64,000 nucleotides of DNA from Cymbomonas tetramitiformis (lineage: Eukaryota > Chlorophyta > Pyramimonadophyceae > Pyramimonadales > Pyramimonadaceae). The stretch covers positions 42,267-106,266 of the forward strand of contig LGRX02028723.1 in NCBI GenBank assembly GCA_001247695.2, in the 5' to 3' direction. The notes beneath the pieces were generated by a model. That model ran no database searches, was not told the origin of the DNA, and saw only the letters and a program-made list of their open reading frames with translations. Of the stretch, positions 9,378-18,417 are shown piece by piece; positions within the stretch are counted from its first letter, which is position 1; every line of letters begins with the position of its first letter. The position numbers and the translations under genes were made by a program.

Positions 9378-9479
9378 TTATCTATTTCGCCTATTTTGTT
9401 GTCTATCGGCAGGATGAGGCGCTCTTAAAATCCTACCGAAACGTCTCAATTGACCAATAGCCTTACATTGTACTTTATT
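9378..9479 (-). pseudogene. 3' part of small basic PLV gene, cut by element C
   Basis: Encodes the last 33 residues (KAIGQLRRFGRILR to the RRNR end) of the MVRAN family. The remaining 5' part is missing because element C starts at 9480, directly after TTTATT. The order TIR then basic gene copies the right end of element G at 832-1411. Confidence 0.8.
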
Positions 9480-9722
9480 AGTAGTATGATGTAGCGTTTA
9501 CGGACAGAATTTTCCCCCACCACAAAAACCCTAGGCTGCGCCCTAGGGTTGGGGTAAAATCCAATCCCCAAACCCTACAACATTCTACTATCCTCCAAAC
9601 CCTAGGATGACGTGTCAATTCCGGTGAGCTTCCGGTGAATTTATCCGGTCCGGTGAGCTTCCGGTGAGCTTCCGGTGAATTTATCCGGTTCGGTGAGAGT
9701 TTCCGGTGGAATTTTATAATTT
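9480..9722. repeat. Left TIR of element C
   Basis: AGTAGTATGATGTAGCG start, CCCTAGGG core, four or more CCGGTGAGCTT units, ending near TTTCCGGTGGAATT. Almost the same as 51671-51905. Confidence 0.8.
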
Positions 9723-9829
9723 TGTTTTCAGATTTGGAATCAGCGCAAAAAATTTGAAATAAAAGGTTTTTTATAAAAAAAAAAGAATTCTTTAATATTT
9801 TCTTTAATTATGATGAAACTAGTCCCTTC

Positions 9830-9849
9830 CTCCCCCTAAAAAGGGACTA
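9830..9849. promoter_or_regulatory. Hairpin upstream of the Cys-rich gene
   Basis: TAGTCCCTT and AAGGGACTA form a perfect 9-bp stem with a 2-base loop only if the pyrimidine stretch between is counted from 9839 to 9840 plus neighbours. The whole block is conserved at 52014-52043, about 80-100 bp before each ATG. Confidence 0.4.
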
Positions 9850-9931
9850 TTGCAAGTTTTGGCGAGAACAAACTTCACAAACTCTCAAAACCACACAGCG
9901 CAGAGCACCCGTTAGTTACAAGCTATCAAAA

Positions 9932-10579
9932 ATGCCCCGTACCCGTCAAAGTAAGCAACCTGTTGCCGATGAGGTGACGATCGACTTAACCCTTGAATCG
10001 GAAGCCGCTGAGCCGATTGTTCTGACGAAAGTTGTTCAGCAGGCGTTAGACGAAATGCCCGTAACAGAGGAAAAGCTGCAAGCTATGAAAGAACGTTGGC
10101 AAGAGCTTCGCGCTGCTCCAAAAGCGCCAGCAGGTTTCAAGCCTGCAGCGCGTTTCAAGCCTGCAACGCGTTTGGCAACAGCGACAGCGGCAGGCGCATC
10201 GGCAGCAACAGTTGAACCTTACGTACCGCCTGTAGTGTACGAGGACCCTCCACCCCGCAGGCGTACTGCGAAGGAAGTCGCAGGGGGATGTACCAACTTT
10301 CAATGCGCGAACCCCGTGGAGCAGCAGTTGGGCTCGTGTATGAAATGCGCCCGGACCGGCTGCAAGTACGGTATTTTCAGGTCAATAGACACGTACCTTG
10401 AAGACAATAAAAGAGGTAACAGGCGTACGGGGATGACGCGGTATTATTTTGAACACTGTAAAGTCACATGCATGCCCTTTCAGTTAGCGGAAGTTTTTCA
10501 GCAACGATACCCCAATGCCTGCAGAGGTTGTATCAATACCGCGCGCATCCCCGTAACCATGCCTGAAAGCATAGAATAG
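9932..10579 (+). CDS. Cys-rich cargo protein with a SUMO-interaction-like motif
   Basis: 215 residues, clearly richer in G+C than the surrounding PLV DNA. N-terminal VTIDLTLESE (residues 15-24) resembles the hydrophobic-acidic core of SUMO-interacting motifs. Residues 60-112 are Ala/Pro-rich. The C-terminal half has paired cysteines (C120, C125, C136, C139, C144, C176, C180, C197, C200) that look like a metal-binding fold, but I do not recognise the family. It occupies the TIR-adjacent slot held by F-box, MYND or RING genes in other elements. A 223-residue copy is at 52126. Confidence 0.75.
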   Translation: MPRTRQSKQPVADEVTIDLTLESEAAEPIVLTKVVQQALDEMPVTEEKLQAMKERWQELRAAPKAPAGFKPAARFKPATRLATATAAGASAATVEPYVPPVVYEDPPPRRRTAKEVAGGCTNFQCANPVEQQLGSCMKCARTGCKYGIFRSIDTYLEDNKRGNRRTGMTRYYFEHCKVTCMPFQLAEVFQQRYPNACRGCINTARIPVTMPESIE

Positions 10580-10623
10580 ATAATAGATAATAGATAATAG
10601 ATAGATAGATAAATAGATAATAG
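10580..10623 (+). repeat. ATAG/GATA microsatellite
   Basis: Starts at the stop codon of the Cys-rich gene. It is the target of the LTR retrotransposon; the empty version is 52798-52855. Confidence 0.8.
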
Positions 10624-10874
10624 TGACAGAAAGGGAGAACTGAGGGTATATATATAAGATATATATATGCACAATATGTCACAGAAAACACAGTGCCGGG
10701 TGCTCGGAAACGGAATAGCATAAACTGGGAAGACATACGGACTGACTGTCTAACTAGAGCAGGCTAAAGTGACGGAGACGTGGTCACTTGTGACACATGC
10801 CACACACAGTGAGGGGTGACGCAAAGGAGAAGTAGGCCCCCCATACAGTGGGGGGGGAATCGGCTTCCCCGTGA
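10624..10874 (-). repeat. LTR (3' LTR relative to gag)
   Basis: Has a TATATATATAAGATATATATA stretch that may be the promoter, and a G-run near its right end. The adjoining internal sequence CACCACCTCACCCC reads, on the element strand, as a purine-rich tract usable as polypurine primer. Confidence 0.8.
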
Positions 10875-11040
10875 CACCACCTCACCCCGAAGGTGTGAGT
10901 GGCAGTCCGAGAGCAAGCAAACCCTAAAACCTAAAACCCAATGTCACTTAATGTCAGAGTTCAGTGAAAGGCCCATTGCGGCCAACTAACAGCTGGCAAG
11001 ATGAACATTGCAAGAAGCTACATTGAGGCTAAGGCTAAAG

Positions 11041-12678
11041 CTAGTTGGCTGGAGCTCGGCGGTCAGTTGAACCACTGAATTGAGGGATCCACGGTGTCGA
11101 TCGGAAAGCTGGCCAGTCCTCGTCGTCGTCAAGGATAGTGTGCATGGCGGCTAGCTCTGCCTCACAGTCGGAGTCGCCCGCAGGGCACGGAGCCGTGTCA
11201 GTGGGACGCATCTCAGCCGCCGGCTCGGCAACATCGCCATCGGAGCCCGCCGCGGCGTGATCGAGCGGCGGAGGCGGGTCAGTGACAGGCGCAATGAAGG
11301 TCATCACCGACCCGACCGGCTCAGGGTCGGCCGGTGCGGGGTCGGCATGCTCGTCCGCCACCACCACAGACTGCGCGGAGGCACCACCAGCTGCCTGCAG
11401 GGACGCCATGGCCGATGCGAATGCCTGCGGAAGCGGTCGATCGCCCACAGGCAGAGCCGAGGGAGGGGCAAGCCTGGGGGAGAATGCTGCAACGCATGTG
11501 TAAGGGCATAAGCCCCTGGTTCCAGGGTGAGAGTCAGTGAGACCCCACAGCCGGAAACAAGTGATGCAAGGGAACCCGACGCCCTTCCACCGTTTCAGCG
11601 GTGAGCCAGGGGGGTCCACTCGCCACTCACCAACACACTTCGTGGCGTAGCCGGGTTTCTTCTCCACGGTGACGGAGTTGAAGGATGGGCTCTTTTGCCG
11701 GTCACCACCACCACCACCACCACCAGACAGGGAAGCTTCGGCGGGGGTGGCAAATGCAAGCTCCTCCTTCCACACCGTGCGGATACGCAAGCACAGTGTG
11801 GAAAAGGAGAAGGGGGAACCAGCTCGAAGATCGCGGATGACGTTGACGTACAGCGGGTTGACGAAAGGAGTCTGCTTGGCGGAGTCGGTCAGGATGTGCC
11901 AGAGGTCACGGACGCGTTTGGACTCGCTGTAGTCAGGGTTGAGACGGGCATGTTTGTCGCCCAAGGTGCGGATGGTCATGAGCTGGGGGGCGGGGTCCTT
12001 GTGCTCGTCGATGATGACAGCACGCATCTTCACCCAGTGGCGGTCGGTGTCGGAGTCAGGGACGCCCTCGACCTCAAACCGTAGTCGCTGGAGAACATAG
12101 CGGCCGTCACCAGGATGGGAGCGCGCGGCTTCGGAGTACAACGCCAACGCCGTACCTCGAAGTAAAACTGGAAGGATGGTGAAGATGATTTCGTTGAGCA
12201 CGACGTGGTAAAAGTCGTAGTCGTGCTCGAGGTCGAGGAGTTTGGAGAACTCCGTGAAGGAAACAGGGTACAATACATGCCTCATGGCAGCGAGCAAAGC
12301 AGTGAAGTCCGTGTCTGCGGAGTCGTTGTCCAAGGTAAAGCCATTTTTAGGGTGAAACCCTCCAGGACGCAAAATGGTGACGATGTCGGTGGAGTACGTG
12401 AAAGCGTAAGATAGCTGCTCCAGGTACTCGTCCTCCCTCCCCTCCTCCACCGGCGTGGACACGAGGACCGCCGGATCGTTGAAGAACATGAAGGGAGTGG
12501 GCGATGGACGCAATGAGGAAGGACGCGAACGAAGAGAGGCGGTGGAGACAATGCGTCTCGGTCGTGTCGGACCCGGCGTCGTAGTGCCAGAATTTCCAGA
12601 GGTTGGGGAAGGAGTAGCACCAGCCCGTCGTGCTGACCGAAGCGCCTCTGCGAGGGTTGATTGGCGGTGTTGAGACAT
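11041..12678 (-). CDS. Gag-like protein of the LTR retrotransposon
   Basis: 545 residues. The N-terminal 70 residues are Ser/Pro/Arg-rich; a globular segment follows (about residues 85-310, with PVSFTEFSKLL and ILTDSAKQTPFVNPLY), then a Gly run and a Cys-containing patch (PCITCFRLWG...LCPYTC) in the position of a zinc knuckle but not canonical. The C-terminus is Ala/Asp/Pro-rich. Position between LTRs and this layout suggest a capsid precursor; no protease, RT or RNase H follows. Confidence 0.65.
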   Translation of the reverse strand: MSQHRQSTLAEALRSARRAGATPSPTSGNSGTTTPGPTRPRRIVSTASLRSRPSSLRPSPTPFMFFNDPAVLVSTPVEEGREDEYLEQLSYAFTYSTDIVTILRPGGFHPKNGFTLDNDSADTDFTALLAAMRHVLYPVSFTEFSKLLDLEHDYDFYHVVLNEIIFTILPVLLRGTALALYSEAARSHPGDGRYVLQRLRFEVEGVPDSDTDRHWVKMRAVIIDEHKDPAPQLMTIRTLGDKHARLNPDYSESKRVRDLWHILTDSAKQTPFVNPLYVNVIRDLRAGSPFSFSTLCLRIRTVWKEELAFATPAEASLSGGGGGGGDRQKSPSFNSVTVEKKPGYATKCVGEWRVDPPGSPLKRWKGVGFPCITCFRLWGLTDSHPGTRGLCPYTCVAAFSPRLAPPSALPVGDRPLPQAFASAMASLQAAGGASAQSVVVADEHADPAPADPEPVGSVMTFIAPVTDPPPPLDHAAAGSDGDVAEPAAEMRPTDTAPCPAGDSDCEAELAAMHTILDDDEDWPAFRSTPWIPQFSGSTDRRAPAN

Positions 12679-12921
12679 TGGAAGGAAATAAGTGGCCAGG
12701 GTGAAGGAACAAGAGGGAAACAGGGAATTCTGGCCCAGGGAAAACGTAGGAAACCTTTCTCGCTGACGGTAGGCAGCCCACGTGTTGATTCAAGGAAATT
12801 TGGTTGCGGTGAATGGCGCCGTAACCGTAAGGGACTCTTCAGGGAATTCTAGAATGGGCAAAAAACCAAAGCGAGTTGATGCCTACCGAAACACCACTTA
12901 GCGTGAAGTGGGTCGATAACC

Positions 12922-13172
12922 TGACAGAAAGGGAGAACTGAGGGTATATATATAAGATATATATATGCACAATGTGTCACAGAAAACACAGTGCCGGGTG
13001 CTCGGAAACGGAATAGCATAAACTGGGAAGACATACGGACTGACTGTCTAACTAGAGCAGGCTAAAGTGACGGAGACGTGGTCACGTGTGACACATGCCA
13101 CACACAGTGAGGGGTGACGCAAAGGAGAAGCAGGCCCCCCATACAGTGGGGGGGGAATCGGCTTCCCCGTGA
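12922..13172 (-). repeat. LTR (5' LTR relative to gag)
   Basis: Near-identical to 10624-10874. Next to it, on the element strand, GGTTATCGACCCAC follows the LTR directly and may be the primer-binding site; it loosely resembles the half-tRNA type used by copia-like elements, but the tRNA is not identified. Confidence 0.8.
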
Positions 13173-13202
13173 AATAGATAATAGATAAATAGTGTATTAA
13201 TA

Positions 13203-13299
13203 GTTGTATATTTGTTGTAATGCCTGTTGTATATTTGTTGTAATGCCTGTTGTATATTTGTTGTAATGCCTGTTGTATATTTGTTGTAATGCCTGTTGT
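13203..13299 (+). repeat. 23-bp tandem repeat, four copies
   Basis: Unit GTTGTATATTTGTTGTAATG+CCT. The same array with five copies stands at 52860-52975 in fragment D. Confidence 0.9.
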
Positions 13300-13480
13300 A
13301 AAGCCTTCTATGAAGCCTGTAATGCCTGGTGAATTTATCCTGTTCAGTGAGAGTTTCCGGTGGAATAAATATAAATATGATAAATTAGAAAAAAAGAATT
13401 TATCATAAATAAAATAAAAATAATAAGAATAATAAAATGTAAATACGTTAAAATAAATCTAAATATAATTTATTAAAAAG

Positions 13481-13532
13481 TTACGACACAACTATATTTT
13501 CTTGTGTAATCGAAGGTTGTCGACTTAATTCT
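13481..13532 (-). pseudogene. 3' end of C fibre gene, split by element B
   Basis: Encodes the last residues of the fibre protein (ends QENIVVS). It stops at AATTCT, the target of B, and the next codons continue at 53996. The undisturbed order is visible at 53161-53250. Confidence 0.8.
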
Positions 13533-13799
13533 AGTAGTATACTACTGATTATAACGCCCCCCCAAAACCCTAAAGACGATAATAAATGATTAATAAATAC
13601 AAGAAAAAACCCTAAAGAAATAATTACGTAATAAATAGGGAATAAATTACGTGATTAAATGTGAGTACGATAAAAAATAAATAAAAAATCTACAATAAAA
13701 AATAAATAAAAAATCTACAATAAAAAGATAAAGATAAAATTGAAAGTAAATAAAAAGTAAATTAATTAATGTTTCAATAAGATATATGTTAATTGTTGG
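13533..13799. repeat. Left TIR of element B
   Basis: About 265 bp: outer AGTAGTATACTACT, a C-run, AACCCTAAAG blocks, TTACGTAATAAATAGGG, then ATAAAAAATCTACAATAAA repeats to GATATATGTTAATTGTT. Matches 53727-53989 in inverse. Confidence 0.9.
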
Positions 13800-13819
13800 C
13801 CTCTAAAAATAGTAAATCA

Positions 13820-14172
13820 TTATAGTCTTAAATCAATGGAATTTTCACGTAGATATTCATTCATGTCTAAATATACTAAACAAGTAATATCAAAATCTTT
13901 GTTTTCTTGACTTTTGATTACCAAAGTATAAAATATAGCTTCATGTATATCTTTGATTGGAATATCGTTATTTTCCGAATCTTTTAATGATTAGGTTGTA
14001 TAATGTTGAATTAATGTGCAAATAATAATGAATATCTTTTCCCCAAAAATTGATTACCTTTTCTAAATCAGAAATACCTTTATGATTAATAAAATATTCA
14101 AAATACGATTTAATGTAATCTAAATAATCTGATTTTTGCAAATTTTGAAATTTGTTTTGAACTTCATCTTTA
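13820..14172 (-). pseudogene. 3' part of a B gene disrupted by element A
   Basis: Continues the ORF that starts at 37438; A is inserted between the two halves. The joined gene would be about 136 codons, with a KSDYLDYIKSYFEYF segment and a C-terminal YLDMNEYLRENS. One additional frame change lies near 13985-13995. No family is recognised. It sits between the B TIR and the RING gene. Confidence 0.65.
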
Positions 14173-14491
14173 AGTAGTAAGGAACCGACTATAGGGCACG
14201 CTTTTTTATCACTATAAAAACCCTATAAAACCCTATGACATATGTCATAACCCTATGTCATATATGTCATAAGTCATACAAGAAAATGACAAGTAAAATG
14301 ACAAGTAAAATGACAAGGAAATATACAATAAATATACAATAAATAATTACGTAATAAATGATAAATAAATTACGTAAATAAATGTGTAACAAAATAAGAA
14401 ATAAATAAGTTCTAAAATAAATTTAAATAAGTTCTTAAATAAAAGATGTATATTATTACTTATATATTATAAATTGTTCTTAAGTTATTTT
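14173..14491. repeat. Left TIR of element A
   Basis: About 319 bp up to the stop codon of the F-box-like gene. Contains a ATGACATATGTCAT palindrome pair, ATGACAAG units and TTACGTAAT blocks. Homology with the other end resumes inside the gene and its promoter (14790-15130 versus 36440-36790). Confidence 0.95.
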
Positions 14492-14492
14492 A

Positions 14493-14912
14493 TTAAATTT
14501 GCATAAGTAATTGAATTGTACCTATTCTTGTTTTATGTGGCTTTATGTTATTCATATAGCACAATCTTCGAAGCAAACTCATTTTGGCACCTTTATAATT
14601 AAGCACACTTGTATCATCCACATTATATTCATAATTATGCCAATAATGGTCATAATTATTAAAATCATAATAATGCCAATGATATTTATATGCGATGAAA
14701 GATTCGTGGAATTCACATTTAATGAGCCTATTAGGTTTACGGCAAGTAAAATCTATTTTAATATGATATTTTTTTGAATATAATAATGATATATTTTCGT
14801 TTTTGTCTAATTCTTTTAATTCTTCAAATACTTCTTTCATTTCAAGTTGATGTTTCATAAAGTAAATCTTGTCTTGAATATCAAGAGGAAGATCATTGAA
14901 AGTATTAGTCAT
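14493..14912 (-). CDS. F-box-like protein, left TIR gene of A
   Basis: 139 residues. The first about 28 residues (FNDLPLDIQDKIYF) have the Leu-Pro-x-(D/E)-hydrophobic pattern of an F-box start, which in host proteins binds Skp1 of SCF ubiquitin ligases. The rest (RKPNRLIKCEFHES, a Tyr/His/Asn-rich stretch, LLRRLCYMNNIKPHK) is unlike the partner gene at 36686, although the N-terminal 25 residues are nearly the same. A full F-box of about 45 residues is not certain. Expressed inward-to-outward from the shared CCACTTAAAGAGT promoter toward the TIR. Confidence 0.7.
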   Translation of the reverse strand: MTNTFNDLPLDIQDKIYFMKHQLEMKEVFEELKELDKNENISLLYSKKYHIKIDFTCRKPNRLIKCEFHESFIAYKYHWHYYDFNNYDHYWHNYEYNVDDTSVLNYKGAKMSLLRRLCYMNNIKPHKTRIGTIQLLMQI

Positions 14913-14940
14913 TGTGATTTGTTCTACCTTATGAAGTCTA

Positions 14941-14953
14941 ACTCTTTAAGTGG
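14941..14953 (-). promoter_or_regulatory. TIR-gene promoter motif
   Basis: ACTCTTTAAGTGG (inverse of CCACTTAAAGAGT) 28 bp before the ATG at 14912, with the conserved TTGTTCTACCTTATGAAG between. Confidence 0.65.
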
Positions 14954-15182
14954 AAATTTTTCGTTACAAAAAAAATGTATAACATTTACTCACTCATTAC
15001 AAAAAAGTCTTTTCAAAAATAAAGAGTCTTTTAAGAAATGTACAATAAATTTACAATAAGTAAAAATACATTCTTCAATATACATATACAAACATTAAGT
15101 CACTCATTACAAAAAATTCTTTTGCAAAATACAAAGTCTTTTTGAAAATATACAAAAAAAGGTGTATATAAGTTTTTGAGGC

Positions 15183-15214
15183 TTTTGTCCCCCTTTAGAA
15201 AGCCGAAGAAAATT
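15183..15214 (+). promoter_or_regulatory. Conserved GTCCCCCT...CCGAAGAAA block
   Basis: Lies directly after the stop of the fibre gene and includes a GAAGAAAATTCTTC palindrome. Blocks of the same order are at 38097-38128 and, inverted, 1942-1971. Confidence 0.5.
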
Positions 15215-15216
15215 CT

Positions 15217-16200
15217 TCAAGAAAAATCAATAGGTATCAATTCCAAAATAAATCGTATAACTTCATTATTTTCAAACAAGGTACCCTCAAGTGATGCTAT
15301 TCTTAATTGAATTTCATTATTAGCAAAGTAGTTAATACTTGATGTCATTGTGAAAATTTTTGTTGGAACAGTTTGCATCGTTATTGATGAACATCTTACA
15401 AGATAGTTTACGCCAATAACTGAATTTACACTAGCATCTTGATGAGTAATTTTAAAACTCGCCGTATCAGTTCCATCCTCGGCCACTAAATTGAAATTAA
15501 AATAGGAAATAAATGAGTTAGATTGAAATTGAAGAGTACGAATATTATTAGCACCTGCGGGTAACACGATACCCTTTGCAGATTTCGAATAATCTACTTT
15601 ATTTACAATTTGAACAGAATCACAATCAATATTACGAGCTCCAGAAATATCACCAGCCATATTGATTCTAAAAAACTTAGGTACTGATGAATCAGGTTTT
15701 GTTTCAAAATTTATGAAATATTTTGTTGAAATACTTGATAAATCTACACCTGCGGTATTTAAATTTATGAAACTATTACCTGATGTTTTTGTTCCAAATA
15801 AATCAATATTTGTTTGATTATTTGCAGTGTTGTTTATTTCACCATTTACTCTTGCATTACCATTGACTAATAAGCCTGAATTTGTATTTACTTGCAAAGT
15901 TTCGCCACTAACAATAACATCATTTTTATTACTTGTAGCATCTTCGCTTTGTAATTCAACATATGCTTGACCACTGCCTCGTGTATTTAATAAAATGTTT
16001 ACATCTATAGAGGAGTCGCCTATCAATCCTGTAGCGTTTAGAAAATATAAATCATTTCTAACATAAACATCACCATTCGTTCTTTCAATATTATTACTTC
16101 CAATATCTGTCCATTTACTTGACCCGCCGGTAGGTGCATTTCCATTTACCGTATCACATTGTATATTTTTGCAAACAATATCATTTCCAAAAGAAGACAT
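15217..16200 (-). CDS. Fibre-like virion protein 1
   Basis: 327 residues from the ATG at 16198-16200. N-terminal MSSFGNDIVCKNIQ is shared with the next two genes. The central region is rich in short beta repeats (NVDLFGT, SGNSFINLNT, VNGNARVNGEINNT) typical of elongated trimeric fibres, and the C-terminal about 110 residues form a more globular, strand-rich domain that may be the receptor knob. Role inferred from repeats and position beside capsid genes. Homologues: 50834 (truncated), 53161 and the split copy in C. Confidence 0.7.
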   Translation of the reverse strand: MSSFGNDIVCKNIQCDTVNGNAPTGGSSKWTDIGSNNIERTNGDVYVRNDLYFLNATGLIGDSSIDVNILLNTRGSGQAYVELQSEDATSNKNDVIVSGETLQVNTNSGLLVNGNARVNGEINNTANNQTNIDLFGTKTSGNSFINLNTAGVDLSSISTKYFINFETKPDSSVPKFFRINMAGDISGARNIDCDSVQIVNKVDYSKSAKGIVLPAGANNIRTLQFQSNSFISYFNFNLVAEDGTDTASFKITHQDASVNSVIGVNYLVRCSSITMQTVPTKIFTMTSSINYFANNEIQLRIASLEGTLFENNEVIRFILELIPIDFS

Positions 16201-16223
16201 ACTATATATTATAAAAGATAAAA

Positions 16224-18024
16224 TCAAAACATTTCATATCCCATACCTTTATTGACCCATACTAATAAACCTTCACCGGCGTTCAATGTAGTAGTTTCCA
16301 TTGCATATCCTATCAAAGCATCGTTGCTAGATACAGCACCTGAAATTATTTCACCATTTGAACTACATTTGACCACTTGTCCTTTTGTCCAAGAAACATT
16401 AGCATTTTGATTTCTGCAGGTAGTGAAACCTCTACTTAAAACAAAACAAGAATTACCGGCTGTACTATCTTGTATACATACACCCAAAACACAACAATTT
16501 CCTGTTTCGGACCCAGGATTTGAATATATTTTCACACCATTTACATTTGTAGACAAATCATCAAATCCTACAATTGTACCGGCTGTGATTGTTGTAGAAG
16601 TTGTGTTTACAAAAGTAAAAATACTTCCGGTATGATTTATTGGGCTTGTCGGTAAAACTGATTTGTAACTTGATGTTATGTTAAGCAACGGTATTTGACA
16701 AACATTAAGTGACGCTGATGGTGATGTATACGCCCAGTTTATGGAATTGGTAATGTTTATTGCAGGTGTGTTTAGTTCGGCTGTGAGATTTATACTATTT
16801 CCTGTGTCGCCAACTTGCAGAACTTGTGAAAGATTTGGAATTGTTGAACCCGCTGGTTTGGCACCTTTACGTATTTCGCCTGAAGTATCGTCGTAGTACA
16901 ACATAAGTGTTTCAGTTGATATATCTGAAGAAGCTCGTATTGGTTTCACAATACAAGAGTTTGCTTGTGTATTATTTAATGCTTGACCGGTAGCATTGAT
17001 ACAAATTGTATTATCAATAGATGAAACGGCTCCGGTATTTTGATTTGCATATGCACCTATTGAAACTGAATTCACACCGCTATAATTTTCACCACTAAAT
17101 CTACCAATAGATATTGATTCCACACCGGCGTTGTTTTGACCACTATCATCACCTAAATTTACAGAATAATTCCCCGCTTGATCATTTGCACTCCCAGAAC
17201 CAATAGCTAAAACATCGATTCCACAATTAAAAGAACCTGCATTTCTCCCAAGCAATATTGATCGTTGTGCATTTACATAACCGTCATCATTGGTTGTCTC
17301 CCCAATACGAATTTTGGCATCTTGTGTGCCGCCTCGAATTCTAATTAAATTTCCATCTATTTCATCTTGGTTTATTGTGAATTTTCCACTCCCGGTAAAA
17401 GAAATATCATTTGTGGTAGTGGTACTTCCTTGGTCACAAACAGATTGTAAATTTTGGTTAGCCCCGGAAGGAAGGTTTTGAAGCAAAGAACCGTCACCAA
17501 TAAATTTTCCAGAATTCAAAGTAATATCACCGGTGTTTAAAATTAAAGGTCCATCATTTAAAAGTACACCTGCTCCAAGTGGTTCTACGTTTAATGTTGT
17601 TTGCATAAATGACCATTCATTTATACCGGTGTCTCCTATTTTCAATCTCGTTTGAGAAACAGGGTCTAAAGATTTTATTTCAAATGAACTATCAAGTTCA
17701 TCTAAACCTATGGAAAATTTTGATTTGCTTGCAGGATTGTTTAAAATGAAGTCATAAAAATTGATGTTATTCACTAAATTTAAATCACCATCAGTTTGTA
17801 ATTTCATAAATTCTCTTTGATTATTTACATCAGAATTGTCAATAAAATCAATATCATTTTGATAAAAGAAATCTGAAGCCATATGAACTGTTTGACAAAG
17901 GATTTGTATTATCACCTATTTGATTTACATTTAATTGATTAATTGTCAAAGGGTCAGGAATAGTTGTAGGAGTTTGATTTCCATTAAATGTATTTGCGAC
18001 TATATTATTTCCAAATGAAGACAT
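16224..18024 (-). pseudogene. Fibre-like virion protein 2 with YadA-like head repeats, frameshifted
   Basis: The intact relative at 49017 is 597 residues. Here the ATG at 18022-18024 opens MSSFGNNIVANTFNG, but one extra T near 17895 shifts frame after about 42 codons, and the remaining 540 codons are open in the other frame. The middle contains successive xSVxIGxxA-like units (LAIGSGSA, ISIGRFSG, VSIGAYAN), resembling the head of trimeric adhesins. The C-terminal part (FTFVNTTSTTITAG...GLLVWVNKG) is strand-rich. Likely a spike; ribosomal frameshifting cannot be excluded but the B copy needs none. Confidence 0.75.
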
Positions 18025-18053
18025 TATAAATTACAATATAAATAAAAAATTTA

Positions 18054-18395
18054 TTAATTTGCAAGTTTCATAAATACCGTTCCAAATTTATCAGCAGGAT
18101 TAGCTTTGAATACGTATAATCCATTTACGGGTGTAATATTTTCATCCGGTGGAACGTTGGTTGTTTCTACAATAGGCAAACCATCAAATCTTACTTTCAT
18201 ATTATTTGCTTTTGCAGCCATATTCAAATTTACAATACCAGGGTCACCGCTTTGACTACCATCAATGTTCATATTGATATCAGCTCCAATCATTTGAAAA
18301 GTTGTTCTTGTTGTTTTATCTTGAGCACCAATAAACACACCGTTATTTACTTTGATATTTTTATCTAAAACAAATTCATTTCCAAAATAAGACAT
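18054..18395 (-). CDS. Fibre-like virion protein 3 (short)
   Basis: 113 residues from the ATG at 18393-18395. It begins MSYFGNEFVLDKNIKVNNGVF, repeating the N-terminal FGN signature of the two larger fibres, and ends VNGLYVFKANPADKFGTVFMKL. Probably a minor fibre or spike base. The B homologue (47548) is interrupted by a MITE. Confidence 0.65.
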   Translation of the reverse strand: MSYFGNEFVLDKNIKVNNGVFIGAQDKTTRTTFQMIGADINMNIDGSQSGDPGIVNLNMAAKANNMKVRFDGLPIVETTNVPPDENITPVNGLYVFKANPADKFGTVFMKLAN

Positions 18396-18417
18396 TATAT
18401 ATAATATCAAATAATTT

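Larger units (their letters stand above)
10624..13172 (-). mobile_element. Gag-only LTR retrotransposon, 2.55 kb
   Basis: Two 251-bp direct repeats differing at only about three positions flank a leftward gag-like ORF. AATAG precedes 10624 and follows 13172 as a 5-bp target duplication; removing the element and one AATAG recreates the sequence at 52820-52850. There is no reverse transcriptase or integrase, so it is non-autonomous (TR-GAG type). The G+C is far above that of the viral DNA. The LTR ends (TGACAG...CCGTGA) are not the usual TG...CA. Confidence 0.85.
9480..13532. mobile_element. PLV element C, left part (interrupted by B at 13533)
   Basis: Starts with the AGTAGTATG TIR after target TTTATT, carries the Cys-rich gene at 9932, the LTR retrotransposon at 10624-13172 and the 3' end of a fibre gene, and is broken by element B at AATTCT. 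The sequence resumes at 53996. A near-identical segment without the retrotransposon is 51671-53210. No right TIR of C is found. Confidence 0.75.

Noticed and set aside
11257..12852. Many long ORFs antisense to the gag-like gene
   Set aside because: High G+C removes stop codons in all frames; only the 545-residue leftward frame has a gag-like layout and spans between the LTRs.
13203..13299. 23-bp repeats as a possible CRISPR or iteron origin
   Set aside because: Directly adjoining identical units without spacers; no replication gene nearby uses them in A or B. Kept as a tandem repeat.
16224..18024. Programmed ribosomal frameshift in the fibre 2 gene
   Set aside because: The intact B homologue at 49017 reads through without a shift, and the difference is a single extra T.
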